A DNA stretch of 64,000 bases from Archegozetes longisetosus (Eukaryota > Arthropoda > Arachnida > Sarcoptiformes > Trhypochthoniidae), in the NCBI GenBank assembly GCA_018873245.2, contig JAEMBT020000003.1, forward strand, positions 3,553,843-3,617,842. Reading direction: 5' to 3'. Each line of letters begins with the position of its first letter. Position 1 is the first letter of the stretch. The position numbers and the translations under genes are program-made. Under the pieces are notes generated by a model. It was given only the letters and a program-made list of their open reading frames with translations, was not told where the DNA came from and made no database searches. Positions 15,901 to 29,900 of this stretch are shown here, one piece after another.

Positions 15901-18900
15901 TTTTTGAAATTTCTTGTTGAGAAAATACTGCTCTTTTTGAAATATTGATAGAAAAATTTCATAGTTTCTGACATTTTATAATATATGCACAGAATCGGTT
16001 GGAAGTTATTCGGATAAAGTTTTCATTTTTTGAATACTTAATGACAGAAAATATTGAGGAAAACTGTTTCTGAAAAGATTTCAGTTCGGACACATTGAGA
16101 GAAGTGAGATCTGCGACTTAAATATAAGATAGGATATATCTCTGAAAATCTTTACGCATAATAACATATGTATGACTTGGGATCAGAATTTTTGTTCAAA
16201 AGCCAGAATAATGATGACATAAAAGACCAGTAGAATGACACGCAGCTTATATGCATGTGAACACTGGTTTAATTATTTCAAACTTACACTCTTTGCTAAT
16301 TAAATGCAATTTAATATTTTCAATGACAAAATATTTAGTATATAATGAAACAAGTGAAAAGCACTAGTTTTTGGTCAACAGATCAATTATTTTGAACCAT
16401 ACACTGCACATAAAACAGTGTAAAAATGAATTTACACAAGTTTAACTAATAGGTTTTATAATTATTGTCATATAATAAAGATATTGCATCTCATTGACAA
16501 GTAACAAAAATAGTTAAAAAAAACTTTCATAATTTAATGGATATTATTGAGATAGAAGAAAAAGAAAATATCTACTATCAAAACTGAAAGTTAAGCACAT
16601 TTTTACTTAAAATACATACTTCACTGTATATCACTTTAATTATTCGACTGTATAGACTATATATTGCTATTTTAAGTTGGTATTATGAGTAACTCGAATA
16701 ACTATTTTGAAAACTACAAATCGGATCAAAGCCCTATTTTGAGCTTAAAAAAGAAATGACTTAGAAAAGCTAAAAAATCATCTCTGCTTTTCTTACTATA
16801 GTTTATTATTGTTCTAAATAAGTTAGAACATGATTCATACCTATTCAACGCTTATCTTAATAAATTATAAAGCAAGTAAATGTGGTAACTTAGCATTAAG
16901 TAAAGTTCCTAATTAAAATGTTCGTTATACACAAAAGTATATATGTTAAAAGTGTATTTTACTCTTGGTTTTCATAGTAAATAGTCTCCAAGAAGGATAT
17001 GAGATTTGATGAGTTAGATTATGTTTACGACTGGCAGTAAAAGATTAGTTGGACTAATACAAGAAACAAACAAGTATGATATGAGAGATCACTATACTTG
17101 GTGGTTGCAAATTATCAGATTCGTGCTAGCAAATTGGAACTGACAATAAAAAAGGCAAGCCCTAAGCAGTTGTCAAAAGAGACAAAAAGCAGTAGTAGTT
17201 TTAAAGAAAGCTTATCTTATTCATAAGTAAAGGAGAAGTTGTTTCAAGGTATTAATAACAGGATTGGCAAAAGAAGATGTATTGTTGAGAGAATAGTGTT
17301 TTAACATTTAATTTATTTTACAGTTCATTAAACTTTTTGCATTTGGTTGAGTGACTTATTGTAATTTAGTTTACACATTATTTGGATGAAAAAACTTCTA
17401 GCATTAAACTATAATTATCTAATGCACTTCAAAATAAGATCAATTAATCCTCTCAAAACAGATACGTCTGAATTTATTCTCTAAACTTTAAATCTTCAGT
17501 CAAAATAAAAGGCTAAATGAATTTATTTTGAGAAAAAATCCAAAGTTTGCTCTCTTTATCAATGCATTGATGATCCGATAGCTTAGCGATAAAGTATTTC
17601 TTATGCATTTTCTGGATTTTCTTCTTTTCTAAAGACAAGCAGAACTTATCAAAATGATTGAGACATGCTTTTAGCGAATGAAAAAAGATATAAACTTTCA
17701 TTCAATTTATACTCTATTTCAATAAAAACTCAATTTTATTCTCTATTTGTTCAATTCTGCTAAACTATACTTTAAAATAACATTCATGTTTTTGGTTGTC
17801 TTCACTCTCTATTCAGTTGCAAATTATGATTCAATCTGTTTCTAACCTAAAGACACTCATTAATTATTTTTAAATATAGCTACCTCAAAATAACATTCGG
17901 AATCAGTTTTATGAGTTTGCCAAGCAAAATATTCAATTATTTAATTAAGAGACAAGCTTATTCAATTTGAGGAATTATTCAACAATATTAAGTCAGCTAA
18001 TTAAATAAACTGAAACTAAGAATAAGTTTATGAGACTTATCCCATCAGACATTTAATTGAAGTTTAGCACTGAAGAGTACAAATGTAAACTTAATGTTAG
18101 TTTTTTTCTGAACGTTTTTTTCAAATAAAATAAGGAGAATTATAAAATTTGATGTTACATGAAAAACGCTTAAAGCAAAGTAAAAGTAAGCGATTTTTGA
18201 AGAATCCAACTCTAAATTGATGGATTGCGCCCCAAAACAGTTGAACTTTTATCACTAACTTATTATCGTTGTTTCTTTAGAAAGTGAATTCTTAGTCGAT
18301 ATTAGAAGATAGTATGAAATGATTTGAAAATAGAAGTCTTGAGGTAGAAAATAATAAATCATCGGCTGAAAACGTAAACTTTTCTATAATAGAGGGACAA
18401 TGAATGCAATGCTCTCGCTATTAAACTGCAGGCAATAACTGATCAAAACCAAACTAAAAGTTTAGACAAACTTCTAAATTATCATTGATAGTATCGTGAT
18501 TCTAACTCTCGAGAATGACGAGTATCTCCAGTTTCTCAATATCAATTACTGGTATTGTGGTTCGAAACTGTCGATCTGGCTATCAAAATATAATTATTGC
18601 TCAAGTTAGGTGAAAATTTCTAGCATTAAATATATTTTTCTAACCAACGTATTATTTATTTTAAGTGAATATTCTCGATTAAGTATTGTGGTGATCGACA
18701 TCTGCTGATTGCAATCGTTGCAGCTCAATCATACAATATATTCGAGACAATCTAGATTGGATTTATTAGAAGGCAGAGCTGTTAATCCAAGAGCTATTTA
18801 GAAGTGACTTCTAGTTCGACATTTTAGTTTGATTACTTACTTAATGATAGTCCGATTCGTTCAAAGATTGTATAGTCTCAATAGACTTGGAAAAGTGTCA

Positions 18901-19329
18901 TGTAATGGAAATGTGACTTTTAATAAGTTTCATGAGGAATATAATGCGTGATAAGTACTTAAAGAAGTGTCAACATTTTCTGTGCTGTTATGTCTGACAT
19001 CGAATTACCATTATTTGCTTTGCTTCCAAACAGTTATAAATGTTGGTTCTGTTCATGTAACAATTATTGCCATTTGTCAGATTTTAATGTAAACATTGTT
19101 CGGTGTGTTTGAATCAAAATAAAGACTATTACATGAAAGATAATTTTAAAAGCTAAGATTAAAGCCTATTAAATAAGACATGCATTAATTAAGCAAACAC
19201 AACAAATTTAAAAGAATCTTAATGATATGAAAGCGATTCAATTGTCTAACAATGTTATTTCAAACCTTTTGCTTTAAACGTTTAAATTCATGCCTACTTT
19301 CTATTTGTGAAATATTGGATTTTTCATTT

Positions 19330-19364
<35 letters not shown>

Positions 19365-22300
19365 CAACCACTTTAAGATTGCTGTTGAAAATGTAAATAC
19401 AAAGCTTTGAAAAATGTATTTGTATTAAATTTTATGTTTCAGTATTTTCTTGTATTAAAAGCAAATTCAATTTAAATGCGTTCATAGTTGATAAACGAAA
19501 ACAATGATTGAATTTCTCAAAACTAATAGACGAAAAATTCAATCACATCTAGCTCTAATCTACGTATAAATCCTGGAAAGTTGTAGAGAGAAACAAAACA
19601 ATTTGGGATAGCTCGGGATTATTTGAAAGAATTTTGTTGATTATTCGTGTATTGTAAGGAAGTGTTCTTTAAGCTGCATTACACCGTATAATATTATGAA
19701 TAGAACTGAATCATAAAAATTAAAATACACTTTTCAATACTTATCTAAAATAAAATATTAGCGAACAATCTTATAATTAAAGATTAACGTTTAAATCGAT
19801 ACGAGTAAGAAAAAATTGATTGCTATAGTGTTTCCATTGATTATTTAAAAAAGATTTATTTTTCAGCTTTGAAAACTCTTTTGATCCATTATATAAAAAG
19901 ATTTTAGCAGGAATTAGTTTTTAATTGTATTAGGTTCCCAAAGATTAAAAACTGTAATCAAGTAAATGACAAACTGAAACTATTAATTTAAGTAACTAAG
20001 CTTACTAAGCTTCAAAGTAAATACATTTCTCATACACTTCACTTTTTAGACATCTTTCCTACACTCTATTTATCATAAGTTTTCGTATTATCATAATTTA
20101 ATCAAATTTTTTCTACACAAATTTTCAAACATATGGATCTAATTTTTATTAAATATGAGTCGCTATTTAGATCACTTCAAATACGATCCAATTTCTACAT
20201 AATGAGAGTTTTCATGAGTTCTTTCAAAAATTCTCAAAACTCTAGAGATCAGTGAAGGAAATTTCAATAATAGAAAAATTGGAAATAAGAAGTAGAATAT
20301 GATAGCATCAAAGTTGATATTTCAAAATAAACTCTTAATGGGAAGTGAAGCAGTTGAATGCGGAGCGATTTAAGAGCGTAAAAATATGGCTTTTAGTTAA
20401 ACAAAGTGAAGGAAAAATGAAAATAGAAAATAAAAAGTCCATAGTAAAGTGGAAATCGGTGGAGCATTGGTTTAAAGATTATTCTACTGTTGAACTTTGC
20501 CTAACTGTAATGGGATGGCTGAAGAGATCTGATGTTTATTCTGCTTCATATGATTGCTTAATGGTAAGCACAATATATATTCAACTATGCATTTATTCAT
20601 CCCTTAAATTGTTCATGAATGCAGATGTAAAAAACTCTACTCAACAAAAATATATTCCAACCCAATCTGTTTGTAGACTAACAAAAAATCTATTCACAAA
20701 TCAAGTATTTAGTGTTTCCTATTCGATACAATTTGCTCTCGATTTGACTCGTATTTCTCTACTGTTGATTCAACGATTAACTAGACTTTCAGATTAATTA
20801 AAAAGCTTAATGCGTGTAAATTTACTTTCTATTTATTTAGTCGTGTACTCAATTAAGAAAATATTTCTTATAAAGTTTAGTTTGAGTTTATTTCTGCAAA
20901 ATTAACTTCAATCTGGACGCAGAGTGCATTTTAATATGAGATATAAGTTATTTTTTATCTTCATGGTAGTAAATATGAAGACATTGAAGATAGTTAAGAC
21001 ATTGATGTATTAAAGATATGATGGAATGATAAAATGCCAAATTTAGTATAAGATTTGGTGAGTTAATAGACTTACATATTAAGGAATAATAAATATGAAA
21101 ATCAGAAGTCGAGCGTATCTTTTCAACAAATCAAATCATTAGTGTTACAGTAATGGTAATATTGATGGAGAAAAGAGTTGCACAAGTGCTGTATTAGATA
21201 AGCAAAAGAATAGCAGAAGGCATCCAAAAAGGGAACATCTGCTACCAGAGCAAAAAATAAAAGACCAATCATTCGGTCCAAACAGAAATCAAAGATATCA
21301 CGATCAATGGAGAACGCATTAGAGACCAATGAGGAATAGCTCAAACTGTTCTGTAAATCAATTATAGTCGCACTTTTTTCATAGCATTTAATGTCAAATC
21401 TGCAATTGTCCGAGTCTGACAAGCATGACATCATGTGCCAAAGGACATCAATTAGACATTAAGATAGTGAACATCTATACAAAAAATATATTAGTTTTTT
21501 CCCAACTCCCTTTCGCCAACTCTACAAATCTTAAGTTTCAGAATAGGGTCAATTCTTCAATAGATTGCATGCAATATTCGGACCAGAATCAAATCATAAA
21601 ACCTGTTGTTTCGTTTGTCAATTATTTCGTTCGATCAATCACAAAAGTAGTCCAATTTTATGCTTTTACGTCAAACTGAATATTTCGGCACCAGAATTCT
21701 TGCTTTAATCCTTTGCATAAATACCAGTAATAACTTTAATTAATTAAACTCTTGATTGAGCGCATTTCACGAACGAGAAACGAGATTCAAATTGTGGAAC
21801 ACTCATGTGGAAGAGATGGCCTTAGGCTTAAATCTAGCTTCAAAGCTGAAAGTTTAGTAATACAAGAGACGTCTGCAAATGAATTAAATCTTTATTCTCA
21901 TGAGATTTCCCAAAATGAATCATGTTCTGGACTTTTCAGTAGAGTTCATAGATTGAACTGTTGGACAAGGTTCTGGTTCTAAGCACTTCAAAATTGAATT
22001 TATTGCAATTATCCTCGCTATTGTTTCTAAACAATTGTGTTTTCATCACATCAAAACTTCAACTTTCGTCCAATAGAGTCAGTAGTATTAGCTGAAGACT
22101 CAAGCTCAACTCTAAACAAATATTCGAATTCTTTGATAAAAACTTTAATTAAAACCTTGTAAACTGACGACATTATCAGTGATTTGTTTAAAATTGTTAA
22201 CTTTTTCACTTAAATGACTAATTTTTCACAGTTAATACAGTATAAATAATTAAGTCTATCTATTCGTAAACTTTTTCACTATCAAATAAATATTTGAAAT

Positions 22301-23924
22301 AAGCTTAATAATATACCTAATGATTTACTGAGTTTCTAATCAAAAGTATCAATTATTTCATACATCTCCTACTGTGTTTATACATCTTTAATTTGTTTTT
22401 AGTGCTAGCTTAGGAAAAAATAATGCATTTAAAATAATGAATCATTTATAGAAAATAGAGTAAATGGTGGCTCTTATTCACATATTATGGGGATTATCAT
22501 ATATAATGTAATGTTTGAAAGCATATCCTTTTTCCACCCAAACAATCTTTGATTCAAGTTTGGATAGAACTGGGCAAAAATCAGTGCAAAACTGATCAAA
22601 TTTTCATATCTAACTAAGAGTTGATAAATATTTTACAATATATTGATTTACTGAAGCTGAGCTCTCAAGTCAATTAAAAGAAGAGATGACAAGTTAGAAT
22701 CTGATCAAGTCTTTAATCATGTCATGTATTTGCTTTGTTAATGTAAGAATGTTGTTTCAAAAATATTACCTCTTCTTACATGATCGAGTATTAGATTAAT
22801 ACTAGAATAGTCTTGTAAACTTTTACTAATCATGTTTTCTTCAATTACATCTTTACTTTAAGTCAATCATAGCTTGTAAACACGCAACAATTGCACACAT
22901 TCACAAACACTTAAGTGTCAATCTTGTTATGCAAAATTTTAGGATTCACTCTTAACCAATTCGTTCACTATTACTTTCATAACAAACATTCATAAAAAAG
23001 CAAAAGTCTATCAAATGTTTGATTACATATTAGTTAAACGATTGTTTACGATTTGTTGCGATTAATGAGTTTATTTTGGTTAGAATTAGTTTTAGAATTA
23101 GTTTTAAAGCAATTTTTCTCTCGAACACACGTGGAATGATTTTGTCTGTTCTGTAGGCTCTAACTGGCTCTAAATAAGATTTGGTCAAAACAAGAGTAGT
23201 TGAGACAAACGCAAATTCTATTATGACAGAAATGTATTTTAGGCCAAACACACTTTTGGCAAAATTAGACTAAGTTTACCAGACATGAGATGTTTTTTTC
23301 AAACTAAACAGTGCTGAGAGCCGATCACTTCGGAGAGAAGAGAAAAAAGAAAACAAAAGGAAAAAAGAGCGTATAAAAAAGAGAAAAATCTTAATGAAAT
23401 TCCCAAACGAATGACTGTTAGGGGCATAGAGTCTAACGGAGTCAGCAGAAAAACAATGGCTTATAGTGCACTATCTTTCCAATAGTAATCTATTTCTTGT
23501 CGATCTACGGAAACTGACCTAAACATTATTCCCTCGAGTTTTTTACTATAACGTGAACACCATTTCAGTATTAGGCTGTTATCTCTTATTTAGTCGAATC
23601 ATCAAAAGTATTATTCCAAATATTTACAATTGGGAACTGTTTGTAATCAATAATTCCTTTTAATCTGTCAGATAAACACTATCTTTTTGAAAATTAAACA
23701 ACTGCTTCCACAAAATTTCTGTCATATTTCTCTTTAGTAAACAAGTTTTCTCTGCAAACACAAATTAGGCCTACAATGAAGTAATATTCAGACACAGCTT
23801 AAAGAAAAGAATACTAAGAATACTGTGAATCAGTCTGAAAGAGAGCGAGAAAAATAGGTGCCTTTTTCGCACTTCATATAAACTGATCTCTTGAATAAAA
23901 GAAATAGCCAATACCAGTCCCTTT

Positions 23925-23967
<43 letters not shown>

Positions 23968-26900
23968 AGAGGGAGAGAGAGAGATTTCAGCTCTCGCTGA
24001 CAAAATTTGATGTAAATTACGTGCGATCGTTATATTCTGCTATACCTTGCTTACGTTTATTACTATTACTTCTTTTTACATTGATGTAAGTTGAATATAA
24101 ATAAACAAAAAGACACTCCACATCGAGATAATGAGTAAAAATGATTATATCATGAAGTATTCATTAAGAAAAAAATAATAGCCATATAATTTTCTGCTCA
24201 CTTCTAAATAGATACCGATGGATAAGAGCTTTTGACAGTGGATGAGAACACTAGAGAAAGGATCACTCATTTCTATTTCTTTTATAAAGTATCTGAAAAA
24301 TAAATTAAAGCGCTTTGAGCTGATGAAAAGTGTGAGAAACTGGAAGAGAAGATCAGGCTATGTTTAAGCGATAAGTGCATAACCTTTCGGCACATTTGAG
24401 CACCTTTCATTCTTCTGTTGTATTTAACGCCCAAATGCCAAGAGCCAAAAATTGGTTAAAGTCTATCAATAATGGCTTGTGATTATCTACTCTCGAAACT
24501 GTGCGGCGATTGAATAAAATGCTTCTATGGAAAAACTATAGTATTCAATAGGCAATTGTTTTAAGAACAAATGTTCCAAAAGAAATAATGTTAAAATTGT
24601 ACACTTGGATAAAGTGATAGAAAGAAATAAAGAAGATAAGAAAATATAAAATGAAAAAAGAAATTTAGCTCTGCGTACAATTTCCTCTATAAGTAGACAA
24701 GCATGAAATCGAAAAAACGGTCATTCCGAGTGGTTTGATCACCGAAAAAACTTCTAACTCACATTGGCTCTTTTTCTTTTTTAAATATTCAAGTCTTGCT
24801 CTTGCGTTTCATTCTGCTATTAGCTCAAATTGAACATTGAATCATTGATTTTGACAATCCATAAATCCTATCCATTCAACTACAATCAATTAATGGGAAA
24901 GTGTAACCGAATTATTCGACTTGCAGATTCGATCAATAATTAATCAGAGAATGCAATGAAAATACTTGATCTCATATTCAATAGATTGAAGAAAATAACT
25001 TATTTTTTGTGACAATGATAATTAAGATTTTAATGAACAGATTATTTATTAAATGTTACTGTTGTCAGTAAATTTGATGAGAAATGCACGTGACTTAATG
25101 CCCATAAGTGCTAAAAGATTAGGACAATTATAAAATGAACGTGTTTTGAAACAATGTTGGCTAAATAAAACAGTTAGACTTGAGCCCAAAGATAAAAAAT
25201 CTCAATCCTATATAGAGTGGAGTCTCTTTAATAGGCTTTCCTCGCATTGTTGCAAATCACGTCAACGAATTTTAGTGAATAAGTCAGATGAGTGCGTATT
25301 AAAGGCTAAAAGTAGTGCTTTATTGAGTATACAGTTTACTAGTGTTTAAATATGAGCATGACACAATTGAAAAGAAAATCTGGCTAGGCAAAAAACTCGA
25401 TCAGCATTTTTTCTATCGACATTTACATTGAACTGGCCATTCATAAAGAATATAGACAGAGCTAGAAGTAATACTTTCTAGCCTTTAGGCCAATCTAAGC
25501 TGATTTGGAAAAGAGGATCTCAAATTGACTTGCAATAAGTAATATTCAGTGAAAGTTTCGTTTGTCATATTTTTCGGTCAGATAGATATTGCTTAAAGAG
25601 AACTACACTTTCCATTCGTCGAGAACACAACACTCTCTCATAAGTAAATAACTTATAAAATAAGTATAGATAAACATGAAAAAGGATATGAAATTGAAAT
25701 AAAATACATTTCTATTTGTTTGTCTGACATTCTTATTGATCATCTAAAAACAAGGTATATTTGGTTATATTCGTGAAATAGATGCTTCGTATCAACTGAT
25801 GCATCAATAATTCGATCAACTATTTCCAAATCAATACTGAAAGCCTATGTCAGCGCTTTTTCGTTATTCAGACTAACTCATAAGTTTCAAATAAATAATT
25901 CTATCTTTTTTGACGCACTACATGCGTCTAATTAAACGAATGTTTTTTTGATTGATTTTTCTTATTTTGATGCTGATGAGAAAAACATGAATAATCAATT
26001 CGATCCCATAAGAAAACTGCTTTTGAAGAAAAAAAATCACACCAAAGGCAAGAATCAACTCTTTCAGTGCTGACTACAGCAAATATTTGAAAGTATTTTC
26101 GATATATGATGGAAACACTTTTGACCTAATCTGTGAAACAGATGCTGTTTTCGTTCAGCTTTCACTTACATTTTAAAATCTGTTTAACTTATTCTTCTAG
26201 AAAACGAACAGATTTCGATTTACGAATCGAAGACACGATGAATAATCACGAAATAGTATTGGTTTCAGTTACTGTTGAAATGATTGTGAACTTAATCAAA
26301 GAGAATAAGAGGTTTCATAAGCTCTGTTTAAACGATTTTGAAAGAAAAGCATTAAACCTGATCATTGAGAAGTTCTCATTTTAGATCAACTGTATATTGA
26401 AATGATCGAAAAATCTATTTCTATTCAATTTGCAACTAATGGTAATTCCAAAAATAGTGGACACATTCAGAATACAACTGTTTCTATGAGAAAAACTGGT
26501 TAGAAATGAAACTCTTTCTTATCTTAAGTGACAGTTTGAGTGTAAGATTATCTGTATTCTCAACTTTAAACCATTGTCAGCGTAATGACTAGATTCTGGT
26601 GATCACTCAAGTGTCTTTTAGCTCTATTAGGTTTCAATTTGATGTGTTTAAATGGCCTAAATCTGAAATTTCCAAAGTCAATCGAATTTCTGTGAAAGCA
26701 TTGATGCAAAATAAATGTGAGCGTTTTAAAGCAAAAACAATTTAATTAAACTACTTTTGGAAAATTTATTTTTAACTTAATATATATTTTGAAAATCACA
26801 TGCCAGAAGTAAAACTTCATTTATATGATAAAAGTTAAGAACCTATGAAGAAAAAGATTTTCCGTTCAGTTTAACAAAATAGAAAAAATAAATCCTATTT

Positions 26901-29900
26901 ATAAAATAGAAAATTCAGGTCTTTTAATAAGAATGTCAATTAAACATGACTTGATTGACAATAAAAAGTAAAATTTGAATTTGACTAACTTATTTGAGAA
27001 TTAGATATTTGTGTGATTTGATCGATGTGAAAACATGAATATTATTCAAACTAATAAAATCAATCATTTGCTAATTACTTCGGAATAATAATCTGATATA
27101 AAAGTTAGCGTCATTTTTCATAAAATTTTCGCCAAAGTGATTTGCAAAATTAAAAAACCTAAGAAAAAGCGATGCATTAGAAGAAGTGGGTATGGCTTAA
27201 AAGCAGAGGAATGACCGAAACGTAACACAAGTTTTTGATATCTAGATCTTGCAACTTAGTTCATCAATCTTTATTCACTCGTAAATTTTATGCAATTTTT
27301 CAAAAGTGCCACAAAGTTGAAAACAGAAAATATTTGATACAGTCCTTCAATAAAACATAAAGTATGAACGTGTGCACAAAAAACCAATAATGAAACCATT
27401 TTCAATGATTGTGTTACCATTCAAATTACAACTCTAATACTAAGTCTTGATTAAGACTTAGCTTGTCTGACTAATAGATCATGATTTAAAAATTACCATC
27501 ATAACTTTTATCTAATTAGTGTCTTGCTAATCAATTTGTCACAAATAATTAATTTTCAGCTGCCTGAGCCTATGAGAGATCCTTGTTTACTAAAGACTAA
27601 GTTCATACGAATCATAAATGAAAACTGATTTGAATTGTAGTTGAGAAAAGAATTGTTGAAAAATCTTGAATAGATTAGATGAATGGTTGGTTTTTTAGAG
27701 TGACTGTTCCGTTAGAAGGGAGAAACTCTCAATAGTATTATAGGAGCATATGGATTATGAATAATATGCAGAGACGAATAACAAGTGAGACGATGGCAAG
27801 AATGAGAGCTGAATATTATTTCACAATGAACTAGAATTTTTCATGAAAGAGAACAAGAGACAAATATTTCAACTGGAATTCCTGGAACTTTCAGGAAGGG
27901 CATTGTATGGTTTAATATAATGTTAATTTAAGTCAAATAAATTATGTTTAGGTAGAGATGAAATTCATATTTTTAAAGATTGCTTTAAAGTTTTAATTAA
28001 ATCGAACACTGTTTTAATAGAAATAAGAAAATAAAATATTGAAAATTTCTAGCATGGTATCTATAATTCTAAAAATATTGTACATAATATGGGAAAATAA
28101 AAAGTTTCTCCTAAGTTACACAGAGTCTGAAACAAAAGATAATCACAATTCAAGACACGAAAATGCATAAGCATAAGGATGAGAGAGTTGGAGGGAAGGC
28201 ATTGAATTAATACTCCATGAAAAATTGTGGAGCACTCAATCATCTTTCCATCTGAAAGAGTGAAAACTATCTCATCTTATGCGGCATAAATTCAAGTTTG
28301 AGAGAAGAAATTTTTACTCTCATCTAACACTGATATAGTTATTTGTTTTTGTTGTATTATATTATTGCTGACATCTCTGTATGCAATCATTACAGAAAAT
28401 CATTCTAAACATTGTAAATGTTGGCAAAGTGTCTCCACTATTTCACGAAGGATTCGCTCCTGTGGTTCGTTCCTCAAGTCATCTTCAATGGTAAGAGGAT
28501 AAGAATGAAAAGATATCAATAAAAGGCTTGAGCATGTGCTCTGCAGTGATAAAGTGTAGTCTCGTTAGGCCAATATCATTACAGTCTGCATTTGCCATCA
28601 TTATCATACAACGCATTACAATCACTGTCTTTCTGGCAAGCCTTCGTATAAACAGTTCCCATGTGTGCCATAAGAAACTACCGTTAAGAGGACCAACACT
28701 TCCTATCATTTATTCCATCTTTTGATTACAATTTGTGATCCAAATATTTGATGGCCGGTGAGAGAGTATACCAGCCTTTCTATCACTACTAAGGCTAATC
28801 CCAATACCAATTCCAATGTGAAGTCTTTCGATAAGACAGCATCAAATTTTTCTGCTTAATCGTCTTTAACCCACGAGAAATAGTAAAACAAAACAAAATA
28901 CAGTTGAGAATCATGAGAATCATAAGAATGATGACACAACTTATTTTGTGGGATTACTTTCTATGAACTTGACTGAAGTCATAGCATTTCAATTTATGAA
29001 AGATTCTAAATTTTTGGAAATATTTTCACTCACAACTTATTATTTCAGATTAAAAGTCTATAAGAAAAAGTCTATAAGATGATCTTTCCAACAATAAGTC
29101 GTTTCTATTTTAGATCACAAGAATCAAATGTTGCTATGAGATGATAACTTCAATTTAGCGTAAGATATAGTAATGATAATTAATTGAAAGTAATCACCTT
29201 CAATTAGTAATTTATTTGCATTGCGCGCAGTATTTCATTAGTATTTTTGCTTAATTGTAACTGAAGTTCAAGTTTGCCTAAATCAATTAATAATTATGAA
29301 TTGACTTCATTTTCGATTATGGCGATTGGGTAAATTAAATGAAGAGCTAATGATAAAATAGTGGGTGTTATGTTTATTATGGTAAAACTTCACTTCAATA
29401 ATTAAAAGGCAGAAAGAGATAGATATAGCAGTTGATTAGACTATTTTTCAAACGAGAAACTCATGTATATTATTGATTGTAATATAAACAATAATAGGAT
29501 AAAATTGGGATCAGGTGGTGCTCGAGTTAAAAGGATAAATCGCATTTTGTGGTGGCAAATAAAATCATTTAGGAATCTATTCACAAATATCTGGTTGGTT
29601 TGGGGCAAAAATATTCACAACAGGGATCGGGAGTATTCAAGTGAATTATATTATTGGATAGGATTCGGGTGACCCATGCCTTCGATGGGTTGCATGCCTT
29701 CTTATTTACTGCAATACTTAAGCTAGGCAGAAATAATAAATTCCAGTCACATAACTTATCAATCCATTAATAGCAATGTTATATTGGATGCCTTTCATTT
29801 ATGATATCCTACACTGAGGATCATTATTTTTCTTTTGAATCGATACTCAGTCTCTTTTAAGATTGAAATACTTCTCCAGAAAACAATAGGATCACAATGT

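Larger units (their letters stand above)
1446..28395 (+). other. Giant intron (about 26.95 kb) of the CCP6-like gene
   Basis: The region between two in-phase exons of one gene (GT at 1446, AG at 28394-28395). It is AT-rich with microsatellites (5612, 6921, 19331, 23927), a 31-bp minisatellite (11942) and short open frames. None of the open frames shows a recognisable protein family. The longest, 150 codons at 20345-20797, is discussed under findings. No tRNA, rRNA or intact transposase gene was recognised. Confidence 0.75.

Noticed and set aside
21123..21434. 103-codon minus-strand open frame with a hydrophobic patch
   Set aside because: It begins with ATG, but I saw no family, no conserved motif and no plausible neighbouring exon; the length is possible by chance in 64 kb.
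28485..28725. Two opposed open frames of 65-74 codons next to the 28.4-kb exon
   Set aside because: They follow the splice donor of a real exon and match nothing in CCP6 or other families.
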